64,000 nucleotides of DNA from Chelydra serpentina (Eukaryota > Chordata > Testudines > Chelydridae): assembly GCA_037349315.1 (NCBI GenBank), contig JBAIAC010000162.1:309874-373873 (forward strand), written 5' to 3'. A program made the position numbers and the translations under genes. Under the pieces are notes generated by a model, which had not been told where the DNA came from, searched no databases, and worked only from the letters and a program-made list of their open reading frames with translations. Shown here piece after piece: positions 22,401 to 34,400 of this stretch; within the stretch, counting starts at the first letter, position 1, and each line of letters begins with the position of its first letter.

Positions 22401-25400
22401 GTAACGCCTCGGGCAGTGCCCTCCAGCCCAGCAAAGCTCGTCCCAGTCACCGTAGTTCGGCTCCCCCGGGCCAGGTAACGTCTGCGTTACCGGACTGGCT
22501 CTGGCCAGCCTCTGTCTCCCAACAGCGCCAATGGGAGTGATGGGATTGCCTGCCCCCCTGAGAAGGGGTCTTCCAAACTCTCCCTAGTTAAAGGCTTGGC
22601 TGTGCCCCAAAGCAAGAGGGTTTAACACCCTGCCCCAGGCCCGGGCTGTTAAAGCCTTGCTCTGGGCATTCTTTGTAACGATATCGATAGCCAAGCCGGA
22701 GCCCTGCTATGGTTTTGGTCTCGGTGATGCATGTGGCAATGAGTTCCGCATGCTAATTGTGGAGGGAAAGTCACTTCCTGTATCAGCCGTCAGTGTTCTG
22801 CCTTGTGTTGTCACACGCGAGGGGCTGAAACGTCACCGGGTTTGTCGTTGTGACTCTGCCCCCAGCCTGGCTTATTACGGTAGGGCTGCTCCCAAGGCGT
22901 GTCTAATGTGGGGCTGGGCTGATGGAATTCTTGTTAGTGGGGGGCTGGTGGTTTGGGGTTTTAGAACAGTAACCCGGCAGGGACGGACAGGAGGGTGCAT
23001 ATCTCCTAGGGGAGCTCATGGGCAGGGCAGATTTTGGTCCTACCGAGTTTGCCGCTGCCAGTGCTGAGCACTGCACCAGAACTCGGATGTCCCTCGTGGC
23101 ACATACTACGGTTTATATTCCTGAGTGCTGCAAAACAAGCCTCCATACACGACTGCGTAGTGCCAAGGCTCCATAACAACTAGCCACGCTCTGACCGGCC
23201 CATCGCTCTCTGCCGATGGCAGCGTGTCGGTGACTCATGTCTCCGGGATGCCGCTCACACGAACAGCCCCTCCGCCGGTGCCTGCTCGTTCTCTGGCAAG
23301 GCGTCTCCTTGCTTTTTCAGAGCATTCCAACTACTTTGGAGTGGATGAGAAGCTGGGACCAGTGGCTGTGAGCATCAGGAGAGAGAAACTGGAGGACCAT
23401 AAAGACTACGGGCCCCAGTACCAGTACAGGATCATCTTCCGGACCAGCGAGGTACGTCCTCTCGCCCGGGCGGCCCTGGCTGCCGTTCTCCTCCAGAAAG
23501 TGTGGGAGTGTCTGTATTCCCGATCTAGGGGGACTTTTGAAACAGCCTCTGTCTGAGGCCCCCCAGCCTCGTCCCGTGGGGCACAAGCAGGGTTCTGGTA
23601 CGCTGTGGCCTAACCTTCCCAGTCAGGTTCAGTCAGCTGTCAGGAATGTGGCTCTGGGTCCCTCCCTGCAGGTGTGGGGCAGGCGGCAAGGCTTGAACTG
23701 GGGACCCCGCTCTGAGCTAGAGGACCAGGCCCGGACTCAGCAGAGCACTACTACAATGCTTGGCTGCGGGTGGGTCAGGGAGCTGCCTCCTGACACCGTG
23801 CAGGGCGGGCGGTGAGGTTTCCCCCGAGCACTGTGGTCCAAGGGTGTTCGGACTCTGGGACGTGGTTACTGCAGTGTGCATGCCGGAGCCCTGGATTCGA
23901 GCACGGGTCGGGAAATCCAGGGTTCAAATGTAGACGCAGAAGCCTGGGGTCCCCTAACAGGTCAGCTGACGCGAGTCCCCTAACCCTGGGCTGGCTTACC
24001 CTTAGAGAGACTTTTAGAACAGCCCTTGAAATCTGATTGGCCCCCAGCAGAGGGCGCCGCGGCTCGCCATCGGCTCCACAAGGACTCAGCAGCAGCCAGA
24101 ACAAGCCACCGCTGTGAAGTTTCACCATGCTGATGGTGGCCGGCCGTGCCTACATGCTCCTGGCCTCGGTCCGGGGCTGGGCGGCGCCCGGCGTGACGGG
24201 GCCTCGGTCGGGGGCTGGGCGGCGCCCGGCGTGACGGGGCCTCGGTCCGGGGCTGGGCGGCGCCCGGCGTGACGGGGCCTCGGTCCGGGGCTGGGCGGCG
24301 CCCGGCGTGACGGGGCCTCGGTCGGGGGCTGGGCGGCGCCCGGCGTGACGGGGCCTCGGTCCGGGGCTGGGCGGCGCCCGGCGCAGTTGGGGGCTCTAGG
24401 TGCTACCTCTGTACAAGTCTGCTGAATGCTGGCACTTGGCTTTATTTTTACATTGGCTTGTATGGTTGGAGACCTTAACCTTGCATTGTTACTGAGTCTG
24501 GAAGCACAGTGTGTTTTCCTAAGAGCAGCTCGTCCCTGCAGGCTCGCGAAGCCCCTCGCTGGCGTGCCAGATCACAAGCACAGCACGCTCTGGGACTCGC
24601 TAAGCAAAGCCGTCTCATTCTTCGTTCTCGAAGCAGGATTTCCGTGGCGAGCTCCTGGCTGAAGGTGGCTGACGTCCTGCCAGGAGGTCTGCACGGCGAC
24701 GTGCCGGTTCCCAGAGAACAGGATTGTAACTCCTCTCCCCACTTCCATGTGTTCGGTGCAGCTCGTGACCCTGCGAGGCTCCATCCTGGAGGACGCGACT
24801 CCCACCACCACCAAGCATGGGACGGTGCGTGGCCTCCCCCTGAAGGACGTGCTGGAGTATGTGGTCCCCGAGCTGAACATCCACTGTCTGCGGCTTGCCA
24901 TGAACACGCCGAAAGTCACGGAGCAGCTCCTGAAGCTCGACGAGCAGGGGGTGAGTCGTGTGCGGCAGGCGGGGAGAGCTGAGCAGTTCCTGCCCTCGGG
25001 GGGAGACCCGCGGCAAGGCTGGGAACGGGGGAGAGGCTGGCTCGGGGATCGGCGTTGAGCTCGGCTAGAAGAGGGGCATAAGCTTGCAGCCGTTCGCAGC
25101 CAGTCTGCAAAGGTAGAAAGCTGGTCTCAGCAGAGCTGGGCGGGGGGGGGACTCGTGCTCCTAAGTCACCTAGGCCCTCTTGAGCGCTCCATCCTCTGGG
25201 CCAGGCCAGGCGTGGCGCCCTGCTGGTGGGAGGGCTGGAGATTGGCGTCTCACACCCCTTCCTGCCCCCGCAGCTCTGCAGGAAGCACAAGGTGGGGATC
25301 CTGTACTGCAAAGCAGGCCAGAGCTCGGAGGAGGAGATGTACAATAACGAGGCGGCAGGGCCAGCCTTCGAAGAGTTCCTGTCCCTCGTCGGGGAGAAGG

Positions 25401-28400
25401 TGTGTCTGAAAGCCTTCAGCAAGTACGCTGCGCAGCTGGACACCAAGAGTAAGTCCTGGTGCATGCGGCGCGGGGTCTGCAAGGTGCGTGCTCTGTGTCA
25501 GCACGCCGAGCGCGTCGGCTAGCTCTCCCCTCACGGGGTCTGTTCTCTTGCTCTGCTTCGCAGCTGACTCCACTGGCACCCACTCTCTGTACACCACGTA
25601 CCAGGACTACGAGATCATGTTCCACGTCTCCACTCTGCTCCCCTACACGCTCAACAACCGGCAGCAGGTAAGCGGCCCTTCGGCTGGCAGAGCCCGGGGG
25701 ACTGCCGCGCAGTGGCTGTAGGTGGCGCTGTTCACCAGTGTCCGCATTCCCCTCACTGCCCGGCTTCGTGGAGGATGTTCAGGGTGGTCAGGATCCTGTA
25801 GATGAATAAGGAAGGAGGAGCGTCCATGCTCTGTTGCACGCTCTTCAGGGGATTCATCCTCACGCCCCGGGTGGGAAGCAGTGCTGTCATCCCCACTGGA
25901 CGCATTGCCGGGAGCCAGACTTAATGACTTGGTCAAGGTCACGTGGGGAGTCTGTGGCAGAGCTGGGACGAGAACCTGGGTCTCCTGCCCACTGGCCCAT
26001 CCCTCCTCTGTGCTGGGCTGGCGGCGAATAGCATCTGGATCCTGACAATCGGGGTTTGTAATTGGCGCTAGGAGCCAGACTGCTCTGGCTGTCAGGAACT
26101 GGCCTGTGAGTCTCAATACCCATCCCCATCTGCAAGGGAGCCGTGCCGTGGGCACAGAGAGCTTGGATTGAGAGCAGTCTGCCGGGCTCCCCACAAAGTC
26201 CCATCCCTGCCTGGCATGGCAGAGTCCTTCCTCGTGCTCTGGCGGGGAGAACACAGGGCCAGGCGCAGGGCAATCCCGCGCTCCATGCAGCTGCCAGCGG
26301 CCCAGGCTCTCCAAATGGGATTCGCTTTAACATTTCAAATCTTGTGGCTACGTCTCTGTGCTGGGTCAGGCCTGGTTTTCCTGCCCGCTTCTCCTCTCAC
26401 CGTCTGACCGGATGGCGAGGTCCCCGGAGCCTTTGTCATGTTTGCTTGTTAACGCTGTGTGTACTCGGCACCCGGGCACTAACCCGTGTGTTTGTTCTTA
26501 CCTCGGTAGCTACTAAGGAAGCGGCACATAGGAAACGACATAGTCACAATCATCTTCCAGGAGCCTGGAGCGTTGCCTTTCACCCCCCAGAATATCCGCT
26601 CACACTTCCAGCATGTCTTTATTATTGTCAGAGTGCACAGCCCTTGCACTGATAACGTTTGCTATAGGTAAGCCTCCCCTGCTGCTAACCTTCCGTTTGC
26701 TTTCAGACACCCGGCTCTCGGCTGCCAGCTTGGTTCTGTGTCCCTGTCCGCGCCCCTGGGCTTTCTGTGCCGGGACAGTGCTAGGGGCTCTGCCGTTCAA
26801 CGGGCCGCAGGTGCTGGAGTGGAAGGAGGCCTGTTTGCACCGGCGAGGCTCTGACCCGAGGTCTCGGGTGGTGCTGACACGGTGTGGGAGCGAACCTGAC
26901 TGAATTCTACAGGCAGTCACTGGGTGGGGGAGGTGTCAGCGGCTTGAGTTAATGTTTCTCCTCCTGTTCTGCTCTGGGGAAAGAGTTGCCGCTGTGACAA
27001 CTCCTAGTATCGAGAGCTGCTGCTGTCTTTCTGATGCCAGGCACCTTGAATCGCTCCAAGTAGATTGGGGCCACGGGAGCTGGTGCCCTACTTGGAGGCG
27101 CCTTTCAGGAGCCTGAGTTTCAGCACCCGCCCTCCGAAAGGCGTCTTCCTTCGGGCGCACGGAAATCCCTAGCCGGATTTGCACACCTAGCCCGATCTGG
27201 GAAGAGACAGGATGCGCGAGCAGGAGACAGCTCTTCTAAGTGGTTTTTCTCCTCCCCTTCGTTTCCTAAGCGTGGCTGTGACCAGATCCAAAGATGCTCC
27301 ACCCTTCGGCCCCCCCATCCCCAGCGGCGTCACCTTCCGCAAGTCTGACATCTTTAGAGACTTCTTACTGGCCAAGGTGATCAATGCCGAGAACGCCGCG
27401 CACAAGTCCGACAAGTTCCACACCATGGCGACGCGCACCCGGCAGGAGTACCTGAAGGACCTGGCGGAGAACTGCGTCACTAACACGCCTATCGACTCCA
27501 CGGGGAAGTTCAACCTGATCTCCCTGACTTCCAAGAAGAAGGAGAAGATGAAGGCGCGGGTGGGGGCAGAGCAGTACAGCAGCGGGGCCATCGCCTGGCG
27601 CGTCTCCGCCCAGGACTTTGCCCAGGGGGCGGAGATCGAGTGCATCTTGGCCATCTCCAACGAGTTCATCGTCCTGCTGGATCTCGCCACCAAGGAGGTG
27701 GTGTTCAACTGCTTCTGCGGGGACGTGATCGGCTGGACTCCCGATGCCGGCACCCTCCGAGTCTTCTACGGCCGAGGGGACCACGTCTCCATCCAGGCTG
27801 CAGACAGCAGCCCCGAGGACATCAAGGAGATTGTGCAGCGACTCAAGGTAGGCGCAAAGCTGGCTGTTGTACTAGTGTCACGCCCAGGGCCCCATGTGCT
27901 GGGCGTTGCCCAGAGAGCCGCCACTCTTAGCAGATGAGACGGTGAGAGGGGAGGTAGACTGTCCAAGGTGACACACACCACAGCTGGGGATAGTCCTGGC
28001 TCCCAGGCCCCCTGTTCTAACCCACCAGACCCTACTCCCCTCCCAGAGCTGGGGATAGAACCCAGGAGTCCTGGCTCCCAGGCCCCCTGCTCTAACCACT
28101 AGCCCCCACTCCCTTCCCAGAGCTGGGGAGAGAACCCAGGAGTCCTGGCTCCAAGCCCCCTGCTCTAACCCACCAGACCCTACTCCCCTCCCAGAGCCTA
28201 GAACCCAGGAGTCCTGGCTCCCAGGCCCCCTGCTCTAACCACCCCCCTCCCCTCCCAGAGGTGGGGATAGAACCCAGGAGTCATAGAATCATAGAAGATA
28301 TGGGTTGGAAGAGACATTAGGAGGTCATCTAGTCCATCCCCCTGCTCAAAGCAGGACCAACCCCAACTAAACCATCCCTGCCAGGGCTTTGTCAAGCCAG

Positions 28401-31400
28401 GCCTTAAAAACCTCTAAGGAAGGAGATTCCACCACCTCCCTAGGTAACCCATTCCAGTGCTTCACCACCCTCCTAGTGAAAAAGTTTTTCCTAATATCCA
28501 ACCTAAACCTCCCCCTCTGCAACTTGAGTCCAGGTCCCTCAGCCTCTCCTCGTAAATCATGTGCCCCAGCCCCCTAATCATGTTCTTTGCCCTCTGCTGG
28601 ACTCTCTCCAATTTGTCTACATTCTTTCTATAGTGGGGGGCCCAAAACTGGGCGCAATACTCCACGTGTGGCCTCACCAGTGCTGAATAAAGGAGAATAA
28701 TCACGTCCCTCGATCTGCTGGCAATGCTCCTACTTATACAGCCCAATATGCCATTGGCCGTCTTGGCAATGAGGGCACACTGCTGACTCATGTCCAGCTT
28801 CTCATCCACTGTAACCCCCAGGTCCTTATCTGCAGAACTTCTGCCCAGCCTCTCGGTCCCCAGCCTGTAGCAGTGCCTGGGATTCTTCCGTCCTAAGGGC
28901 AGGACTCTGCATTTGTCCTTGTTGAACCTCATCAGATTTCTTTTGGCCTGTCACGGAGCGTGGGGGAGTCAGGTCCTGCACCCCTCTTCCCGGGATTCAA
29001 TGTGACTCTCAGCCAGCCAGTAGAACAGAAGGTTTATTAGGGTTGTCAGGAACGAGTCCAAACAGAGCTTGTAAGTATGACCCGGACCCCTCAGCTGGGC
29101 CTTCTGGGGGGCAGGGAGCTTAGACCCCAGCTATGGGGCTCCCTGCGTTTCACCACCCAGCTTAAAACTGACTAAAAAACAGCCAAACCTCCAGCAGGCT
29201 CTTCCCCTCCCCCGGGGCCCCTCCTCTAGCCTTTTACCATTCTCCCAGCCAAAGGTGTCACCTCCCCACCCCCGTCCTGGCTCATGTTACAGCCTTAGCC
29301 AGATCCATCTCGCTCTCTACTCCGTCACATGGCCCAATCCTCCAATTTGTCTAGGTCCCTCTGGACCCTCCAGCGTATCTACCTCTCCCCCCAGTTTAGT
29401 GTCATCCCGTCCAGATCATTAATGAAGATATTGAACAAACCCGGCCTCAGGACCGACCCCAGCGCCCCTGCTCTAACCCGCTAGAGCCCACTCCCCTCTC
29501 AGAGCTGGGGATGGAACCCCGGCGTCCTGGCTGCCTGCTAGTCAAACTGCCGCCTCAGTGGTGTGGGCAGAATGCTTCCAGCTGCAAGTGGGTGTGGTGG
29601 GGTCACACATGGGACCGTGGGGCTGCGGGATTCCAAGTGACTGTCTCGGGCTCGTTCGTATCCATTCGCCCACTGTGTGCAGACCCCGTTTCCTGGGCAG
29701 TGAGCAGCAGCTGGTCCGGTCAGGCCATCTCCATGGGCCTGACTGCCCTCTCCAAGATCTGGGGGTGCGAGGGGGAGCCCAGCAGGCCCCCAGCTAGCAG
29801 GCCGAGGTGAAAGGCCCAGGAGCCCAGCAGAGGGGAGTGCCTTGTGCACAGAGCTGGCAGGGCTTTGCATACGCCATTTTCGAGGGGCTGCCCACAACCA
29901 GCTGATCTCCATGGAGCGAACAGCAGCAAAGGGCTGCCTGGTTCCCAGGGCTCGCTGTTAGCTCTCTGGGCTAGTGAAAAACACCCATGCGAATGCACAC
30001 GTATGAGCGTGAGCAGGGTGCACAGCCTGTCCGTTAACCTGGATCTCCACACCGAGCCCGAGGCTGGGCAGCCCCACGGTGTTCAGAGCAGCAGACGGGC
30101 TGGGCGGTCCCTGTACGAGCCCCTGAGCTCTTGAGAGCAGTGTGGGGGGTGAGGGCAGCAGGGTAAAGCCGGCACCAGATGAGAGGCTGAGGGCGCAGGC
30201 TAGTTTCAGCCAGAGCTGCCTGCCAAACAGACGGCTCCGGTGGGTGGCTTGGTGCCTGCCGGTGATTGCTGCTCCCTGTGCCCTGCGCAGGTCATGACCT
30301 CGGGCTGTGAGACGGTCGACATGACGCTGAGGAGAAACGGACTGGGCCAGCTCGGCTTCCATGTGAAGTACGACGGGACGGTGGCCGAGGTGGAGGACTA
30401 CGGCTTTGCGTGGCAGGCGGGGCTCCGGCAGGGCAGCCGGCTGGTGGAGATCTGTAAAGTCGCCGTGGTGACGCTGTCCCACGACCAGATGATCGACTTG
30501 CTGCGGACCTCGGTCACGGTGAAAGTGGTCATCATCCCGCCCCACGAGGACGGCGTCCCTCGCAGGTACTGCTCCCGGCGCTCTGCCCCGAGGGGCTGAT
30601 GGAAGTGTCTGAAACCCGTTTCCCGGCCTCCCAGTGCAGAGCCAGGGCACTGTGGTGCCCGGGCGTCCAGGTTCGGCTCGCTTCCCCAGGGCCCTCCGCT
30701 CTGCCGCGGCTTGGGGGGAGCTGAGCTGCTGTTAAGCTTTCATACAAAGGGACAGTATACTGACGGGAGTGCAAAGAGCGGGGCCCCAGAGCCCTCCGGC
30801 TCCGCCCCCTGGGCCAGGGGAAGGTGAGGCCCTGAGCCTGGCTAAGCCCTGAGGCGAGAGCCAACAGGGCCGTGACTATCTATGCTGCAGTAGCTCCACA
30901 TGACAAGCTGAGTTGTCTGGCTGGGATAGGGTTACGTTGGGCCCATTTATGCACAGGTTTGCATGTGGCCCCTGCAGCTGTCTCTGTGCTCTGACTTCCA
31001 AGCCACGCCTGCTCTGCGCTTTGCAGGCAAGTTCAGACAGTGATAAACTTGTAGGCAGCTTCTCCTCCCAAAGCAAAAGCCTCCTGGAGTGGGAGCGTAT
31101 TGCAGGGATGGGAGCCGTGCTTTCCGCTCGGGAGCCAGGCGGCTGATGTCTTAGAGCAGGGTGCAGGTACCGTAAAGGGGAGTTGTGCTACCTTGTCGTC
31201 TTGTGTGTGGAGTTAGTTCCTGCGCTAGGAGGGGGAGCGAGCGGCTGGCTTGTGCGGCAGGCCCCACGGCGAGCAGGGCTTGTTTCTGTCGGTCGCTGGA
31301 TTGCAGCCCTGGGAGCTGTGCAGCATGGAGTGCTCTCCTGCCCTTCCTGTGGGTGGGAGGAATGTCGCAGTCCCTGGGATTTGAACCCCAAGTCTCTTGG

Positions 31401-34400
31401 GGCCCGTTTACGCTGGAGAGGCAGACGCGCTAAGGACAGCAGTGTGCACTTTGCGGCCCATGCGAGCCCCCCGGCCCCACACATCCGCACGGCTGTTTAG
31501 GAGAGCGTCCCAGCCGAGCATACATGGGGAGCGAGCAGGGCTCACCTGCGTGTCAGCACCTGGGCGTCCCTGGAGCGCGGGCGCAGCGCTCCTTTCTGCG
31601 TGTGCCCAGCAGGCCGAGGGGTCCAACCGCTCGCTCCTGGCCATTGGTGGGTTACTTTGGCAGGGAACGTTTGTAACTTAGGACCGTTGGATTCCTCCAA
31701 AGCTGTGGGCATTTCCCGTAGGCCCAGCCCTTCCCGTGGCGGGTGCGAAGTCCATAGACCCACAGCCCCGTCAGTGGGAAGGGCTGTTACCGCTCCCCTC
31801 TGAAAATCAAGCCAGGTTTCCAGGAGCCCAAGTATGGCTCTTGTTGCCTGGTAGGCAGCCAAGGCCCCAGCCGTTGTCCTCAGGGCTTCCCCCCCATGGC
31901 TCTTTTGAACAAAAGGCTCCCGGTAACGCTAAGAAATCTGGAGAACTCTCGCTCCGGCTCACTTCCCTGCCCCGAACCCAGCCAAGGTTTGCGCTGGCGG
32001 GGCCGGGCGGTGCTGCTGCCCGTCATGAAATGAAGCAATGAGGGGCCGGTGCCAGCCGCTGAGGGCCCCGCACGTGCAGGGGCAGGACTTGCTCTGGACA
32101 GGGGTTTGCCCCTTTGCAGCAGATGGGATGTGCAGGGTTTTTTGAAGCAGAGCCGGGGGCTGGTGCTGCAAGACGATAAACCACAGAGCCAAGCGGGGGC
32201 TCTCTGGAGGCCGGAGCCATGGGCACTGAGGCGGCTGGGGGGGGATTCCAGCCGGGGTGCGTCCGGCGTGGAGAGGGAGCTGTGGGTGGGAGGGGCGCAG
32301 CGCTCTCCCCTGCCAGGGCCACGAGGGAGCCTGGCCCGAGAAGCGCCCCAGCAGGCAGGTTTTGTCCATCTCTCTTCAGGCTCCTGCATCCTGGTTTTCC
32401 CACGTGTGGCTAAGTAGGTCACCTCCTCCGTTCCAGCTGCCTGCACGTCGCCCTAGCAAGTAGCAGGGAGATGCTGCCACAGACACAGTGGTGTGCGATT
32501 GAACGGGGAAGGCAGCACAACCTCCAAGGAGCAGCGCCTCTGCCCCCCACTGTTCCATGGGCAGGGAGGGGGCCACGCAGTGTCACTCACCCCTTGGTAG
32601 GGGAAGAGGTGGCATTAGCTGCCCGCCCCGAGAATCTCACGTGCTGGCAGCAACGGGCACTGTTGGCTTTCAGGGGATGGGCCGAGTCCTTCGAAATGAG
32701 CAGCATGGAGCACAAGGCAGAGCTGGAGAGCGTGCCCGCGGGGCACCGCCCGCCGTACCGCAGCAACTCGGCATGGCAGTGGAGCGGGCCTGCCTCGCAC
32801 AACTCCTCGCAGGCAGCCAAGTGGGCGGAGCCCCCACCCCTCAGCCACGCCCAGTCCCTCACGAGGCCCCCCAAACAGACCTCCGTCGTCCCGTACCGCG
32901 AGCCGCAGCCCCTGCACAGCAAGAGGTAAGGCGGGGCCGGGGGGCAGTCCGTGGGGTGACTGAACAGTGCGGCGCACGAGCGAGTGAGAGCCGTGGTGCA
33001 CGAGGCTGACACTGAGGGCAGTCCATGAGGCGCTCAGAAATGGCTCGTATGCACGGCCGAGCACTGCGATGGCCCCAGCTGGGTGGCCGTGGCTGTAGAT
33101 CGTGCGGTGGGTGCCGCAGGCTGGGAAAACAGAGCTCAGCAGACACACTCCCGGTTCACTGTAGGCATTGCCACAGATGGTGGAAATCTGCCTCTCCCAA
33201 GCCCGTTACCCCAGGGTGTGGGGGGCTCCTTTCGGACCTTCCTGAGCACGGGGATTCCAGCTGTTGGGGGCAGAGTGATCTCGCTCCGAGGGACACCTCC
33301 GTTGAGAGCCTGTCCCCAGCCTGTGGTAGCCGCGCCCAAGCCGGGCCAGCCAGCCGTGTTACAGGCTGCTCAAGGCAATCGGCCATTTGCCTTTTGCATT
33401 CCAATTCCCGTCCGGCGAGGGAGGGGCTGGTCAGTACGGACGAGCAGCTCCCCAGCGGCATGGCGCCCGCCGGCTTCACAGCCAGGCTTTAATGCCCGTC
33501 GGGGCCTCTGAGAAGCCCTTGGCATTAGTGTGTCGTTCTCCCCAGCTGAGAGCGGGAAGCAGAAAGGGTGATGTGGTTAGATGCGGGGCTAGCAGCGCGG
33601 GGGGGGCTGAGCTGGGACAGCCCCAGCAGTAACATCCAGGGCAACTCCGTGTCACTCGCCAGGGACTCCCTTGCATGCAGTGATGTACAGTCACTCCTCA
33701 CTTAACGTTGCCGTTCTGTTCCTGGAAATGCGACTTTAAGCGAAACGATGTTAAACGAATCCAATTGCCCCATAAAAATGAATGTATATAAGGGGGTTAG
33801 GTTCCAGGGACATTTTTTTCACCAGACAAAAGACGATCTATCTACACATCTCTCTCTCGCTCGCGCTCTCTCTATATATATACACACACACATACGCACA
33901 GACACACACTATAAGTTTTAAACAAACAATGGAATACTGGTACACAGCGATGATGGTAGTGAAGCTTGGTTGAGTCAGAGGTTGGGAATTTCCCAGGGAA
34001 TGCCTTACTAAATGAACTAGCACTCCACTGAGCCCTCAAGGGTTAACTCTCCCACTCTACAAGCCAGGAAAGGAGGGAGGGCAGACAGAGAGACCGATGT
34101 GTTTCAGAGATAGAGATGCGCATTTCCAGTTAGGTATCAAGAGTGGGGTCAGAAGTACACTGGCTTGTTAATTAGATCAGCAAGCCCGGCAGTAGCTCCC
34201 TCCCTCGTGTGTGTCCCCTGCTCTATGGAAGATGGGGTAAGCAAGGTGCAGGGGGACATTAGCCCCCCTCTCCTTCCCCTCCCCCGCCACAGCAAGCGGG
34301 CAGGAGTTTCGGGGAGCAGCACATGGCAGTGGGGGAAGGGACAGCGGAATGCCATTGATAGCCCGCACAAGACGTTAGAAGGGAGCATTTCACAACTGTA

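Noticed and set aside
28462..28932. 156-codon - strand frame as a host gene
   Set aside because: It is the C-terminal part of a CR1 reverse transcriptase; start and end are not gene borders.
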